Positions 25,493 to 35,138 are shown, numbered from the stretch's first letter. The stretch is 64,000 nucleotides of DNA from Thermicanus aegyptius DSM 12793 (GCF_000510645.1 NZ_KI783301.1:812086-876085), one strand, 5' to 3'. Made by a program: numbers and translations. Notes: generated by a model not told the origin, from the letters alone.

Positions 25493-26815
25493 ATGTCGGA
25501 AGATTTAAAGCAAGTTGATGAGCTTAAAGAAAATGTAGAAAATAAGAAGTCGGCGGAAGAGGCTCCACAGGGAGAAGAAGCCGATGCCCAAATCCAGGAA
25601 GGCGCCGATCTTACGTCCCAGGAATCTTTCGAGGGAAATGGCCCGGAAGAGGCGACTTCGGTAAACGAGGCCGTTCCCGCAGTCCCCGAGGTTCAGGTGG
25701 GGGATATTCTGACCGGCAAAGTCTCCAGGATTGAGGAGAAACAAGCTTTGATCGATGTCGGCTTTAAGTATGAAGCCATCTTACCCATCAGCGAAGTCTC
25801 GAGCCTGCACATCGAAAAGATTGAAGATGTTCTCCATCTCGGGGATGAAATTGAGGTGAAGGTGAAAAAATTTAACCCGGAAAAAGATGAGCTGGTCGTC
25901 TCCAAAAGGGCGGTGGCTGCTGAAAAAGCGTGGGAAGTCCTTTCCAAACGGTTTGAAAACGGGGAAACCTTCGAAACAACCATCGTCGATGTGGTAAAGG
26001 GAGGACTGGTCGCCGATGTGGGGTTGAGGGGCTTTATTCCCGCTTCCCAAGTGGAAAGGAATTATGTGGAGGACTTTAGCGATTATAAGGGAAAACCTTT
26101 AAAAGTGAAAGTGATTGAATTGGATCGGGAGAATAATCGCGTTATCCTTTCTCACCGGGCCGTTTTAGAGGAAGAGGCGGAACGGAGGAAGAAGGAAGTG
26201 CTCAATCGACTGGAAGCGGGGCAAGTGGTGGAAGGAAGGGTGGAAAGAATTACCGACTTCGGCGCCTTTGTCGACTTGGGTGGAGTGGACGGTTTGATCC
26301 ACATCTCGGAACTCTCTTGGGATCATGTGGAGAAGGCCACCGATGCCGTCTCCGTGGGCGATATCGTAAAGGTAAAGGTATTGAAAGTAGATCGGGAGAA
26401 TGAGCGGATCAGCCTGAGCCTGAAAGCGACACAGCCAAGTCCTTGGGAGAAGGCGGCTCAATCCATAAAACCGGGAGATGTGGTAAAGGGAATTGTACGC
26501 CGTTTGCCTTCTTTCGGCGCTTTTGTGGAGCTCATGCCCGGTGTGGAGGGACTCGTCCATGTCTCTCAAATTTCCCGCAAACGGGTTGGAACTCCTGGTG
26601 AGGTGTTAAAAGAGGGACAGGAGGTTGAAGTGAAGGTCCTCGATTTTAACCTGGAGGATAAGCGGATTAGCTTGAGCATGAAGGAATTGGAAGAGGCGCC
26701 CGTGCCGGAGTCAAAGGAATGGGAGAAAACAAATGCAAAGGATGAAGAGAATAAGGGATTCGGCGTCTCCATCGGGGATATGATCGGGGAAGATATGCGG
26801 AAAAAATTAAAGTAA
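25493..26815 (+). CDS. ypfD: 30S ribosomal protein S1 homologue (YpfD), four S1 domains
   Basis: The 440-residue RNA-binding protein has a 65-residue acidic N-terminal extension and four S1 repeats starting near residues 66, 152, 237 and 322 (DILTGKVSRIEEKQALIDVG, ETTIVDVVKGGLVADVG-like, VVEGRVERITDFGAFVDLGG, VVKGIVRRLPSFGAFVELMP). Low-GC Gram-positive S1 homologues have four rather than six repeats. AAGGAGGAAA lies upstream of the ATG and a strong terminator follows. It may assist mRNA binding; in B. subtilis it is not essential. Confidence 0.93.
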   Translation: MSEDLKQVDELKENVENKKSAEEAPQGEEADAQIQEGADLTSQESFEGNGPEEATSVNEAVPAVPEVQVGDILTGKVSRIEEKQALIDVGFKYEAILPISEVSSLHIEKIEDVLHLGDEIEVKVKKFNPEKDELVVSKRAVAAEKAWEVLSKRFENGETFETTIVDVVKGGLVADVGLRGFIPASQVERNYVEDFSDYKGKPLKVKVIELDRENNRVILSHRAVLEEEAERRKKEVLNRLEAGQVVEGRVERITDFGAFVDLGGVDGLIHISELSWDHVEKATDAVSVGDIVKVKVLKVDRENERISLSLKATQPSPWEKAAQSIKPGDVVKGIVRRLPSFGAFVELMPGVEGLVHVSQISRKRVGTPGEVLKEGQEVEVKVLDFNLEDKRISLSMKELEEAPVPESKEWEKTNAKDEENKGFGVSIGDMIGEDMRKKLK

Positions 26816-26840
26816 TAAAAAAAAGATCTGACTCAGTCGA

Positions 26841-26871
26841 CATCTCATCGAGCTTCGATGAGATGTTTTTT
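26841..26871 (+). terminator. Strong intrinsic terminator after the S1 gene
   Basis: Perfect 10-bp stem CATCTCATCG / CGATGAGATG (26841-26850, 26856-26865), loop AGCTT, then seven T. Confidence 0.95.
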
Positions 26872-26946
26872 TAGGGTTAAGATAAGGATAAAATTGTCAA
26901 TACTAGAGTAGAATAATTCATTCTGGAGGAAAACGGATCTCGACGG

Positions 26947-27579
26947 ATGAATGACGGTTCTCTTTCCCTTCTCGTAGCTCTTACCCTCCTACTCCTGTTG
27001 TGGGGAGAATGGTTTTATTCCGATCTGAGTCGGATTGGGCTGAAAAAGAAAACGGTTGCCCTTTTTTTGATCGCTTGGGCCTTCGCCGGCCTGATTCCTT
27101 TCTCCTATGGGAAAGTGGAGGGAAGTTTTGCCCTTTTCCTTTATCCCCCTACCCTCTATCTCCTAGCGAAACGAATTCCTGAAAAAAGAAAGGTCGCCCT
27201 CTTGGCCAACGGCCTTTTTCTCGCCGCCATCTATGTACTGACGGAAGAAGTACTCTATAATGACCCGATCCTCTTGATTTGGGAGGAACCTTGGATAACC
27301 TCCCCATGGATGGGACTTCTTCTCTTCTTTTTTTCCTCTTCCTTTCAAGAGAGGCTCCTTCTCCTCCTCCTCAGTTCCTTCTTTGGTGAGGCCATGTTTT
27401 TTTTCGATTTCGCAGAGGAAATGGGGAGAATTTCTTTTTTCTCCGCCTATCAGATGGATTCCTTTTTCCTTACGCTTCTCTTCCTCTCCTTTTACTCGTT
27501 GTTGATGGGGAGAAGAGACCCGGTCTTCTTTAGAAAGGATCGACTCAAATCGGAAGAAAAGAGGAGCGTGGAATCATGA
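26947..27579 (+). CDS. yphA: YphA-like integral membrane protein
   Basis: The 210-residue protein is almost entirely hydrophobic, with about six or seven membrane segments, and a basic cytoplasmic tail (KDRLKSEEKRS). It lies between the S1 gene and the YIEGIA gene, the position of yphA in B. subtilis (about 200 residues, membrane), which is the main basis for the name. The best ribosome site, GGAGG, is 18 nt from this ATG, so initiation may be weak. The stop overlaps the next start by ATGA. Function unknown. Confidence 0.75.
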   Translation: MNDGSLSLLVALTLLLLLWGEWFYSDLSRIGLKKKTVALFLIAWAFAGLIPFSYGKVEGSFALFLYPPTLYLLAKRIPEKRKVALLANGLFLAAIYVLTEEVLYNDPILLIWEEPWITSPWMGLLLFFFSSSFQERLLLLLLSSFFGEAMFFFDFAEEMGRISFFSAYQMDSFFLTLLFLSFYSLLMGRRDPVFFRKDRLKSEEKRSVES

Positions 27580-28463
27580 CGGTATATGTAACGGCCATTC
27601 TCTCCGGAACCTTGTTCGGTTTTGTCGCTCGGGTGATCATGTTAAGGACCGATTATCGCCAATATCCCACCTATCGTCATGGAAAAGTGATTCATCTTGC
27701 CTTGGGTTTTATCGCCGCAGGCATGGGAGCGGTGGCTGTTCCTGCATTAAAGGAAAATAATTATACGGCCATCACGTTTCTTGCGATGGCGGCCCAGCAG
27801 TTCCGGGATGTGCGGAATATGGAACGGGAAACCCTCTCCCAATTAGACGGGATGGAGCTTGTTCCCAGAGGATCCGCCTACATCGAAGGAATCGCTATGG
27901 TCTTCGAAGGGAGAAACTATTTGGTCATCTTCACCGCCTTTCTCACTTCCCTGGGTGTCGTCTGGTTTAACATCTGGGTGGGGTTATTGCTTGGAACGAT
28001 CTCTCTCCTGGTGGACCTCTGGTTCATGAGCGGGCACCACCTAGCCGATATTGCCCGGGTAAAAGAGGGGGAGATCCGCATCGAAGGGGAAAGCCTCTAT
28101 GTGAATCAGATTTATCTCATGAATGTGGGGCTCGTTTCTAACCGAGAGATTCTGGAGAAACATGCCGTCGGGCTCGTGATTGAGCCGAAGAATTTGGACA
28201 GTGCCGTCACCCTCGCCAATCTGGGTCAGCGCCAGGCGATCCTCCATGACGCCTCGGTGATCTTGGGGGTTTACCGGGATAGCGGCGAACCGGCCCTGGT
28301 GCCCCTGATTAAACGAGATATGGATACAGGAGAGTTGGGCGTTCTTCTCCTTCCTCAGCGTAGGGAGATGAAGAAAGCGATCCAAGTGGTGGAGAGGGTT
28401 CCTGTATTAGAGACGGCTCTTCGCCTTCCGAAAGAGGCGAAGGTGAATGGAGGGAAGGAATAG
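27576..28463 (+). CDS. YIEGIA-family membrane protein (YphB/SeaA-like)
   Basis: The 295-residue protein has four or five membrane segments in its first 150 residues and contains the family name motif YIEGIA (about 102-107, in GSAYIEGIAMVFEG), followed by a soluble C-terminal domain. The family is nearly confined to spore formers and the B. subtilis member is expressed in sporulation; the precise role is not known to me. The partner gene encoding its small capping subunit follows at once. Confidence 0.85.
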   Translation: MTVYVTAILSGTLFGFVARVIMLRTDYRQYPTYRHGKVIHLALGFIAAGMGAVAVPALKENNYTAITFLAMAAQQFRDVRNMERETLSQLDGMELVPRGSAYIEGIAMVFEGRNYLVIFTAFLTSLGVVWFNIWVGLLLGTISLLVDLWFMSGHHLADIARVKEGEIRIEGESLYVNQIYLMNVGLVSNREILEKHAVGLVIEPKNLDSAVTLANLGQRQAILHDASVILGVYRDSGEPALVPLIKRDMDTGELGVLLLPQRREMKKAIQVVERVPVLETALRLPKEAKVNGGKE

Positions 28464-28658
28464 ATGGATAAAGCAGAGGAAGGCGCTTCGATTAAAGCGA
28501 TCGTTACCCTTTCCCGGGATCAGGTGGCGGGTGGTGCCCCTATTTTTATCGTAAAGGATAAAGAGGAATTGCAGAGAACCGCCTTTCTCCTGGAAAAGAT
28601 CATCGACGCCATGGCCCACGAATTAAATGGCGAAACCATGATCCTGGTTAAACATTAA
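28464..28658 (+). CDS. Small capping-complex partner of the YIEGIA protein
   Basis: The ATG directly follows the YIEGIA stop. The 64-residue protein (IKAIVTLSRDQVAGGAPIFI, then FLLEKIIDAMAHEL) corresponds to the small conserved protein annotated as capping complex subunit for YIEGIA and always found next to it. It has no membrane segment. Assignment rests on size, position and general similarity. Confidence 0.75.
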   Translation: MDKAEEGASIKAIVTLSRDQVAGGAPIFIVKDKEELQRTAFLLEKIIDAMAHELNGETMILVKH

Positions 28659-28735
28659 GATGCCGTTTATGATAAAATAAACTTGTTTTTCGATCGATAT
28701 GACGGTGATGAACAGATCGAAAGGGGGCTTATAGG

Positions 28736-30058
28736 ATGAAGAAACCGGTGGTGGCCATTGTTGGTCGGCCCAACGTGGGGAAATCGACGATTTTCAATCA
28801 CATCATGGGCGAGAGAATCGCCATTGTAGAAGATCGACCTGGAGTGACCCGGGATCGAATATATGGAGCGACGGAATGGCTGGATTACCCTTTTCACTTG
28901 ATCGATACAGGGGGTATCGAAGTGGGGAGCGAGGATGAGCTGTTGCTTCAGGTAAGGACACAGGCGGAACTTGCCATTGATGAAGCGGATGTCATCCTTT
29001 TCATTGTAGATGGCAAGTCCGGTCTTACTTCCACCGATGAAGAGATCGCCGGCCTTCTTTTCCGCTCGGGGAAACCGGTGGTGCTTGTGGTGAATAAGGT
29101 GGATCATCCCAATCAATTACCCGGCATCATGGAATTTTATCGGCTGGGATTTGGCGAGCCTTTTCCTGTCTCCGGTGCCCATGGAACGGGTTTCGGCGAT
29201 CTCCTCGATGAGGTGATTAAGCATTTTCCGGAAAAAATCGAAGAAGAGATGGATGAAGATACGATCCGTGTCGCCCTCATCGGCAGGCCCAATGTGGGAA
29301 AGTCTTCTCTGGTGAATGCCATTTTGGGAGAGGAGCGGGTCATTGTAAGCGAGGTTGCAGGGACGACCCGGGATGCGGTAGATACCCCTTTTGTCCACGA
29401 GGGGCAGAAATACCTCCTCATCGATACGGCGGGAATGCGGAAACGGGGCAAGGTTTATGAAACGACCGAGAAATATAGTGTCTTGCGGGCTCTGGCTGCC
29501 ATTGAACGGTCCGATGTGGCCCTTGTCGTCTTGAACGGAGAACAAGGAATCATTGAGCAGGATAAAAAAATTGCCGGGTATGCCCATCAGGCGGGAAGAG
29601 GGGTGGTTCTTCTGGTTAATAAATGGGATAAAGTGGAAAAGGATGAGAAGACCCACCAGGAGATGACGAAGGAGATTCGAAAAGAATTCCAATTTCTTGA
29701 TTATGCTCCCATCCTCTTCGTCTCTGCCAAGACGAAACAAAGGATCAACCGCATCCTTCCCCTGGCCAAAGAGGTGGCGGAGAATCATGCGATGCGCATT
29801 CCCACACCGGTTCTTAATGAACTCATCGCCGATGCGGTGGCGATGACCCCTCCCCCTTCCCGTAAAGGGAAGCGGCTCAGGGTGAAATATGTGACGCAGG
29901 CGGGCGTTAAACCCCCCACCTTCATCATCTTCGTAAATGACAGGGAATTGATGCATTTTTCGTATGAACGATATTTAGAAAATGCGATCCGAAAAGCTTT
30001 CCCCTTAGAGGGAACGCCGATTCGGATCTTAACGAGGAATAAAGAAGAGTCGTTCTAG
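28736..30058 (+). CDS. der: Ribosome biogenesis GTPase Der (EngA)
   Basis: Der matures the 50S subunit. The 440 residues carry two tandem GTPase domains, each with a full set of motifs: GRPNVGKST (about 10-18), DTGG and NKVD (about 121); GRPNVGKSS (about 183-191), DTAGM and NKWDK (about 297), then the KH-like C-terminal domain. Length and order match B. subtilis EngA (436). GAAAGGGG precedes the ATG. Confidence 0.98.
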   Translation: MKKPVVAIVGRPNVGKSTIFNHIMGERIAIVEDRPGVTRDRIYGATEWLDYPFHLIDTGGIEVGSEDELLLQVRTQAELAIDEADVILFIVDGKSGLTSTDEEIAGLLFRSGKPVVLVVNKVDHPNQLPGIMEFYRLGFGEPFPVSGAHGTGFGDLLDEVIKHFPEKIEEEMDEDTIRVALIGRPNVGKSSLVNAILGEERVIVSEVAGTTRDAVDTPFVHEGQKYLLIDTAGMRKRGKVYETTEKYSVLRALAAIERSDVALVVLNGEQGIIEQDKKIAGYAHQAGRGVVLLVNKWDKVEKDEKTHQEMTKEIRKEFQFLDYAPILFVSAKTKQRINRILPLAKEVAENHAMRIPTPVLNELIADAVAMTPPPSRKGKRLRVKYVTQAGVKPPTFIIFVNDRELMHFSYERYLENAIRKAFPLEGTPIRILTRNKEESF

Positions 30059-30074
30059 GGAGAGGAGACCTGAG

Positions 30075-31109
30075 ATGCCTACGAAGAGCCCAACCGTAGT
30101 ATTAGGTTTAGGCAGTTGGGGGACTGCTTTGGCGATGGTGTTGGCGGAGAACGGCCACCCTGTCCGCATTTGGGGGAGGGATCCCAAGCAGTGCATGGAA
30201 ATGAATGAACTTCATACCAATTCCCGCTACCTCCCGGGGGTCGTCTTACCCCCGTCCATCTACGCCACCGATGACATGGAGGAAGCCTTTTTCCAGGCCG
30301 AAAACGTCCTTTATGTCGTTCCATCCCACGCCATGCGGGAGGTGGTAGAGAAGTCTCTTCCCTTCCTTCGGGAGGGGATGATGATTATCCATGCCACCAA
30401 AGGGCTGGAACAGGGGAGTTTGAAGCGGATGAGCCAGGTGATCCGAGAGACCGTTCCCGACTCATTTAAAGAGAAGGTGGCCGTTCTCTCCGGGCCAAGC
30501 CATGCGGAAGAGGTCGCGGTTCACTCACCCACCACCGTTGTCGCCACGTCGGAGAGGAGGGAGGTGGCGGAGTATGTCCAAGATCTCTTCATCAATCCCC
30601 GTTTCAGGGTTTATACCAACCCGGACGTGATCGGTGTGGAGATCGGAGGATCGCTGAAAAATATCATCGCCATCGGAGCGGGAATGTCGGATGGTTTGGG
30701 GTTCGGGGATAATGCCAAGGCCGCCCTTCTCACCAGAGGGCTGGCGGAGATCGGCCGCTTAGGTGTGAAAATGGGGGCAAACCTCTATACCTTCGCCGGG
30801 TTAACGGGTGTAGGGGACCTCATCGTCACCGGAACAAGCCGCCACAGCCGGAATTGGCGGGCAGGGAAAATGCTGGGAGAGGGGAAGAAACTGGACGAGG
30901 TGCTCGCCGACATGGGAATGGTGGTAGAAGGAGTGAAGACAACAGATGCCGCCTATCGGTTAAGCATCCGGGAAGAGGTGGACATGCCCATCACCCGTGA
31001 ACTCTATCAAGTTCTTTTTCAGGGGAAAGATCCCAGGCTTGCGGTGGAGGATCTCATGGGGCGTGGACGCACCCATGAAGTGGAGGAAACAGCCCGTCTT
31101 TTTCCTTGA
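30075..31109 (+). CDS. gpsA: NAD(P)-dependent glycerol-3-phosphate dehydrogenase
   Basis: GpsA makes glycerol-3-phosphate from dihydroxyacetone phosphate for phospholipid synthesis. The 344 residues start with the nucleotide-binding GLGSWGTALA (about 11-20) and contain the catalytic-lysine region GGSLKNIIAIGAGMSDGLGFGDN (conserved Lys in SLKN) and the C-terminal MGRG. It follows der by 16 nt, the order found in Bacillus. Confidence 0.97.
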   Translation: MPTKSPTVVLGLGSWGTALAMVLAENGHPVRIWGRDPKQCMEMNELHTNSRYLPGVVLPPSIYATDDMEEAFFQAENVLYVVPSHAMREVVEKSLPFLREGMMIIHATKGLEQGSLKRMSQVIRETVPDSFKEKVAVLSGPSHAEEVAVHSPTTVVATSERREVAEYVQDLFINPRFRVYTNPDVIGVEIGGSLKNIIAIGAGMSDGLGFGDNAKAALLTRGLAEIGRLGVKMGANLYTFAGLTGVGDLIVTGTSRHSRNWRAGKMLGEGKKLDEVLADMGMVVEGVKTTDAAYRLSIREEVDMPITRELYQVLFQGKDPRLAVEDLMGRGRTHEVEETARLFP

Positions 31110-31170
31110 TTCACATCTTTTCCTTCTCTTTCATAAGATAAGTTGAGGAAAGAAGAAGGAGGGGTTGGAG

Positions 31171-31443
31171 ATGGGGCAGAACAATCTATGGGAGATTTTA
31201 AATAAGATGACCGCCGCCAGGCCGATTGATCAACAAGCCTTATCCAATATTGCCAAAGGGGTTAAACAAGGAGATCAACATAATGATGAGAAGATGAAGC
31301 AATTGGTACGTTCTCTTTCGGCCTTACTAGGAATGAATCTTACCCCTGAAAAAGAAGCGGATATCTTAAGTTACCTAAAGAAAAATCAGTTTACCGGTAT
31401 AGAATCGATTCAAAAACTTTTAAAAAATAGTGGGAAATCTTGA
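31171..31443 (+). CDS. SpoVIF-like sporulation protein
   Basis: The small helical protein (about 90 residues) resembles stage VI sporulation protein F: an N-terminal helix with a phenylalanine-poor start, a central KQLVRSLSALLGMNL and a C-terminal EADILSYLKKNQ. In B. subtilis SpoVIF is a late mother-cell factor influencing coat assembly and spore properties. The ATG at 31171 (GGAGGGG 6 nt upstream; the earlier ATG at 31165 is not in the ribosome-site window) is one reading; initiation at 31165 is also possible and gives 92 residues. The stop codon forms the loop of the following terminator. Confidence 0.7.
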   Translation: MGQNNLWEILNKMTAARPIDQQALSNIAKGVKQGDQHNDEKMKQLVRSLSALLGMNLTPEKEADILSYLKKNQFTGIESIQKLLKNSGKS

Positions 31444-31460
31444 AGATTTCCCATTTTCTT
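31431..31460 (+). terminator. Terminator overlapping the spoVIF-like stop codon
   Basis: Perfect 10-bp stem TGGGAAATCT / AGATTTCCCA (31431-31440, 31444-31453); the 3-nt loop TGA is the stop codon. A T-rich run follows. It separates this gene from the convergent gene downstream. Confidence 0.88.
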
Positions 31461-31465
31461 TTTCC

Positions 31466-31939
31466 TTAATCTTGAGCTCCCCCTTTTTTTTGGGGGGATG
31501 GGGAGAGAAGATTCTGAATGAGGGGAGAATCGAGGATTTGATTCACCTGTTTGAAATCGATCCGTTCCATCATGGCGATGAGCCGTTTAATCTGATCCAA
31601 GGGCTGCACTCCCCCGGTTCGTTCTCCCGCCTGCCCTTGAGGTGGAGGGCCGGCGAAAAACTGATTCAGTCGTTTTAACCCCCCTAACTTTTCGAGCGTT
31701 TGCATCATCTGGGTAATGGATTCCATCGTTTTTTCTACTTGATGGATAGAAGAAGAAAGCCCTCGGATTCCTTCCCGGAAGTTGTTCATTTGCGAGATGA
31801 AATCCCCTGCATGGGGGGGAGGAGAGAGGAGATTCTCATCGGGGTGATTTTCCGCATTCTTTTTGGGAGAGGTTTTCATTTCTTTCAAAGGGAGGTTTTT
31901 TTGTTTTTCCGGATTCGGGTTGCGCCAAGATTTCGTCAC
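31466..31939 (-). CDS. Uncharacterised Pro/Gln-rich helical protein
   Basis: The 157-residue protein on the minus strand starts with GTG, with a perfect AAGGAGGT 9 nt upstream, which makes it a real gene rather than a shadow. The N-terminal 45 residues are basic and low-complexity; residues about 48-90 form amphipathic helices with regular hydrophobic spacing (likely coiled coil); a Pro/Gly/Gln-rich stretch follows, and then a helix (IKRLIAMMERIDFKQVNQIL). I do not recognise the family. In this sporulation neighbourhood a spore coat role is possible but unproven. Confidence 0.65.
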   Translation of the reverse strand: MTKSWRNPNPEKQKNLPLKEMKTSPKKNAENHPDENLLSPPPHAGDFISQMNNFREGIRGLSSSIHQVEKTMESITQMMQTLEKLGGLKRLNQFFAGPPPQGQAGERTGGVQPLDQIKRLIAMMERIDFKQVNQILDSPLIQNLLSPSPQKKGGAQD

Positions 31940-32056
31940 TCATCCTTACCTCCTTCATTCCAGGTCACTTTATCCTATGCACCTCTTTCCGCCCTTGTTC
32001 CCGGTGTCCATTCATTGCCTTCCTGTGATATAATCAATCCATCGAGGAGGGATAGG

Positions 32057-32218
32057 ATGCTTGATGCGGTCATTGCGATTTTTATCATGTTCTTGGCTAA
32101 TCTTCTGATTACATTTTCCAGGTCGCGCCTGCAAGGAATCGGGAGGAAGGTCCTCTCCTCCATCGCTTTTCTCCTTCTTCTCCCTGCCTTTCTCTTTGCT
32201 TTAAGGGCCGTTTTCTAA
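32057..32218 (+). CDS. DUF2768 small membrane protein (YphE-like)
   Basis: The 53-residue protein has two membrane segments (about 4-19 and 34-51) separated by a basic loop SRSRLQGIGRK, the pattern of DUF2768/YphE. ATG at 32057 has GAGGAGGGA upstream; the longer frame opening at 31700 has no coding support because it overlaps the minus-strand gene. In B. subtilis yphE also lies between gpsA and yphF-spoIVA. Function unknown. Confidence 0.8.
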   Translation: MLDAVIAIFIMFLANLLITFSRSRLQGIGRKVLSSIAFLLLLPAFLFALRAVF

Positions 32219-32231
32219 GGAGGAGTCCTTC

Positions 32232-32942
32232 ATGAGGAAACACCTTGCCCTTCTGGGATCCTTTCTTTTCCTTCTCCTTCTCTCCGGTTGCTTCTACCCG
32301 GGAAAGGAAGAGGAAAATTTCTCCACTCTTACCTTTCAGGTGCAGACGGTTCAAAGCGCCGTCGATCGTTATTTCAAACAGACAGGGAGTCTCCCCCTTA
32401 TCGAAAATAGCGGGGAACGTTTTCTTTATGAGAAAAATGCCATCGACTTCGGCAAACTCTACCCTCAATATCTTTCCACCCTGCCGACCAATTCCTTTGA
32501 AAAAGGAGGGCATTACCGGTATGTCCTCTATCTGAATGGGGAAGAGATCGCCGTAAAGTTGATTGACCTCACTTTAAGCAGCGCTGTGGGAGAGCTTCAG
32601 TTGAAGATCAATGATTTTTTCCAAAGAGAAGGGATATTACCCATGAAGAGAGGCCCGAACCTTTATCAATATGAGATCGATTACGAGAAATTGGGGATCA
32701 AAAAACCGGTTTTAAACAGCCCCTTTACAGGGAAACCCCTCTCGTTCGCTTTATCTCCCAAGGGGGAGGTCTTTATCGACTACGCCCCCGACCTTATGCA
32801 ATATAAAGAAAAAGGTTATACGGGAAAAGGGGAAGATGCGCGGGAGATCCTCATCGAGAATTCCTATTTCGTGCCGGTGAAGTCCTTCCCATACCGCTGG
32901 ATAAAAGGGGAACCCGTTCTCTCCATGGATCTTCCCCGCTGA
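32232..32942 (+). CDS. yphF: YphF-like lipoprotein
   Basis: The 236-residue protein starts with a lipoprotein signal peptide and lipobox LSGC (Cys20). The mature part has two related segments beginning VQTVQSAVDRYFKQTGSLP (about 37-55) and VGELQLKINDFFQREGILP (about 119-137), so it looks internally duplicated. Position before spoIVA matches yphF of B. subtilis. Function unknown. Confidence 0.82.
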   Translation: MRKHLALLGSFLFLLLLSGCFYPGKEEENFSTLTFQVQTVQSAVDRYFKQTGSLPLIENSGERFLYEKNAIDFGKLYPQYLSTLPTNSFEKGGHYRYVLYLNGEEIAVKLIDLTLSSAVGELQLKINDFFQREGILPMKRGPNLYQYEIDYEKLGIKKPVLNSPFTGKPLSFALSPKGEVFIDYAPDLMQYKEKGYTGKGEDAREILIENSYFVPVKSFPYRWIKGEPVLSMDLPR

Positions 32943-32955
32943 GTCATTTTTTTTG

Positions 32956-32997
32956 GGGATGGCCATATAGATCTACTATAGGGCCATCCCGCTTTTT
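32956..32997 (+). terminator. Intrinsic terminator after yphF
   Basis: GGGATGGCC (32956-32964) pairs with GGCCATCCC (32982-32990); the loop itself can pair TATAG with CTATA; GC and six T follow. Confidence 0.9.
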
Positions 32998-33027
32998 TAT
33001 TTTTCTGTGCAAAGATAGAGGAAACGG

Positions 33028-33055
33028 TCATACGACGGTGGGAAGTACATATATT
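33028..33055 (+). promoter_or_regulatory. Probable sigma-E promoter of spoIVA
   Basis: TCATACG (33028-33034) and CATATATT (33048-33055), 13 nt apart, resemble the mother-cell sigma-E pattern (TCATATT and CATACAAT). spoIVA is a known sigma-E gene. Confidence 0.55.
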
Positions 33056-33117
33056 TATAGTGTCCAAGTATAAGCCTTAGAGCAAATAAGGGTTCGGAAA
33101 TTAAAGGAGGGAACGAA

Positions 33118-34596
33118 GTGGAACGATTTGATATCTTTCGGGATATTGCGGAAAGGACGGGCGGAGATATCTATGTGGGGGTAGTGGGCCCTGTCCGTAC
33201 CGGAAAATCGACATTTATTAAGCGGTTTATGGAAATGGTGGTTCTCCCTCATATTAAGAATGAGGCGGATCGGGCTCGCGCCCTGGATGAGCTCCCCCAA
33301 AGCGCCCAGGGAAGAACCATCATGACCACCGAACCCAAGTTTATTCCCAACCAGGCGGTGGCCATAAAGGTGGCCGAGGGATTGGAAGTGAACGTGCGCT
33401 TGGTCGATTGTGTGGGATACGCCATCAGCCAGGCGAAGGGATATGAAGATGAGAATGGACCCCGTATGATTCATACGCCTTGGTTCGAAGAGCCCATCCC
33501 CTTCCACGAAGCGGCGGAGATCGGTACGAGGAAGGTGATTCAAGATCACTCTACCCTTGGCATCGTGGTGACTACCGATGGAACCATCGGCGAAATTGCC
33601 AGGGAGAATTATGTAGAGGCTGAGGAGCAGGTGGTATCTGAACTGAAAGAAGTGGGAAAACCTTTCATCATCGTATTAAACTCCGCCCATCCCTATCAAC
33701 CGACCACCGAAGGACTTCGGGCCTCCTTGGAAGAGAAATACGATGTTCCTGTCCTCTCGTTAAGCGCCGCGGTGATGACCGAGGGGGATGTGCTGGATGT
33801 TCTCCGGGAAGCCTTGTATGAATTTCCGGTTCATGAGGTGAAAGTAAACCTGCCCAGCTGGGTGATGGTTTTGCGGGAAGACCATTGGCTGAGGCACAAT
33901 TTTGAGGAGGCGGTGGAGGAGACGGTCAAAGATATTCATCGTCTTCGTGATGTGGACCGGGTGGTGGATCGTTTCACCCGGTACGACTTCATCGAACAGG
34001 CGGCCTTAGCCGAGATGCATATGGGCCAAGGGATCGCAGAGATTGATCTTTCCAGCTCCGATGAACTCTATGACGAGATTCTCATGGAAGTGGTAGGGAC
34101 GGAGATTCGGGGAAAGGACCACCTGCTGGAGCTTTTGATCGATTTCACCCATGCGAAGCGAGAATATGAGCATTTTGAAAGCGCCATTGAAATGGTACGG
34201 GCTACCGGCTACGGCATCGCTCCCCCCCGAATCGAGGATTTAAGGCTGGAGGAGCCGGAGATTATCCGCCAAGGAGCCCGCTTTGGGGTGAGGCTGAAAG
34301 CGGCGGCTCCCTCCATCCACCTCGTCCGGGTGGATGTGGAGTCGGAATTTTCCCCCATCATCGGAACAGAAAAGCAGAGTGAGGAATTGGTCCGCTTCCT
34401 CATGCAGGACTTCGAAAAGGATCCCAACTCCATCTGGAACACGGAGATTTTCGGCAGAACCCTCTACTCCATCGTAAATGAAGGGATTCAGGCCAAACTG
34501 GTCATGATGCCGGAGACCGTTCGCGTCAAGATGCAAGAGACCCTCGGGAAAATTATTAACGAAGGGACGGGCGGGTTGATCGCGATCCTGTTATGA
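33118..34596 (+). CDS. spoIVA: Stage IV sporulation protein A, coat morphogenetic ATPase
   Basis: SpoIVA polymerises on the forespore surface using ATP and forms the basement layer of the coat. The 492 residues equal the B. subtilis length. It shows Walker [10 protein letters not shown] (24-32), the polymerisation-linked central and C-terminal domains and the conserved C-terminus GGLIAILL. It starts with GTG with AAAGGAGGG 8 nt upstream. Confidence 0.98.
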   Translation: MERFDIFRDIAERTGGDIYVGVVGPVRTGKSTFIKRFMEMVVLPHIKNEADRARALDELPQSAQGRTIMTTEPKFIPNQAVAIKVAEGLEVNVRLVDCVGYAISQAKGYEDENGPRMIHTPWFEEPIPFHEAAEIGTRKVIQDHSTLGIVVTTDGTIGEIARENYVEAEEQVVSELKEVGKPFIIVLNSAHPYQPTTEGLRASLEEKYDVPVLSLSAAVMTEGDVLDVLREALYEFPVHEVKVNLPSWVMVLREDHWLRHNFEEAVEETVKDIHRLRDVDRVVDRFTRYDFIEQAALAEMHMGQGIAEIDLSSSDELYDEILMEVVGTEIRGKDHLLELLIDFTHAKREYEHFESAIEMVRATGYGIAPPRIEDLRLEEPEIIRQGARFGVRLKAAAPSIHLVRVDVESEFSPIIGTEKQSEELVRFLMQDFEKDPNSIWNTEIFGRTLYSIVNEGIQAKLVMMPETVRVKMQETLGKIINEGTGGLIAILL

Positions 34597-34643
34597 ATCT
34601 TCCAACATTCTTAGGGAAAAAGAATCGATCCCGCTTTGGCAGT

Positions 34644-34673
34644 CTTCATTCATCGGAATGAAGGCTTTTTCTT
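34644..34673 (+). terminator. Intrinsic terminator after spoIVA
   Basis: Perfect 8-bp stem CTTCATTC / GAATGAAG (34644-34651, 34656-34663), loop ATCG, then GC and a T-rich tail. Confidence 0.92.
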
Positions 34674-34780
34674 TAAAATTCTCCGTTTTTGCGTCCCCTG
34701 CCTTGAATTTCCCGTCGGCCTATATTAAGATGAATTTGACGAGCCTAACGTTTAGGCTTGTGGTGAGAGGGGGTGACAAA

Positions 34781-35056
34781 ATGAACAAGACGGAATTAGT
34801 CGCAAAGGTAGCCGAAGCCACGGAGCTCTCCAAAAAGGATGCCCAGAAAGCGGTGGAGGCGGTTTTCGATGCCATTACCGAAGCGTTGAAGGCCGGAGAT
34901 AAGGTGCAATTAGTTGGATTTGGGAATTTTGAAATTCGGGAGCGTTCTGCGCGCAAGGGTCGCAATCCTCAAACCGGTGAGGAGATCCAGATTGCAGCCA
35001 GCAAGGTGCCTGCCTTTAAACCGGGCAAAGCGCTTCGTGATTCGGTTACTCAGTAG
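34781..35056 (+). CDS. hbs: DNA-binding protein HU
   Basis: The 91-residue protein (B. subtilis HBsu 92) is a complete HU: dimerisation helices, [21 protein letters not shown] with the DNA-bending arm, and [11 protein letters not shown] at the end. AGAGGGGGTGA precedes the ATG; the frame opening at 34658 is not used. It lies between spoIVA and folE as in Bacillus. Confidence 0.97.
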   Translation: MNKTELVAKVAEATELSKKDAQKAVEAVFDAITEALKAGDKVQLVGFGNFEIRERSARKGRNPQTGEEIQIAASKVPAFKPGKALRDSVTQ

Positions 35057-35097
35057 TTAAACGGATGGAAAGGGTTGTTACATAGCTTTCATCCTTC

Positions 35098-35138
35098 CTC
35101 CCCTTGAGCTTTCGGAGTTCAGGGGGAGTTTATTTTTT
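35098..35138 (+). terminator. Intrinsic terminator after hbs
   Basis: CTCCCCTTGA (from 35098) pairs with TTCAGGGGGAG (35118-35128) with one bulge; a T-rich tail follows. TGGTACAGT (35149-35157) just downstream looks like an extended -10 for folE. Confidence 0.8.

Noticed and set aside
29117-29956. 279-codon minus-strand frame inside der
   Set aside because: It is a shadow of the der gene; the plus-strand frame has all GTPase motifs.
31700-32056. Long plus-strand frame joined to the DUF2768 gene
   Set aside because: It overlaps a minus-strand gene that has a proper ribosome site, and only the part from ATG 32057 has membrane-protein character and a ribosome site.
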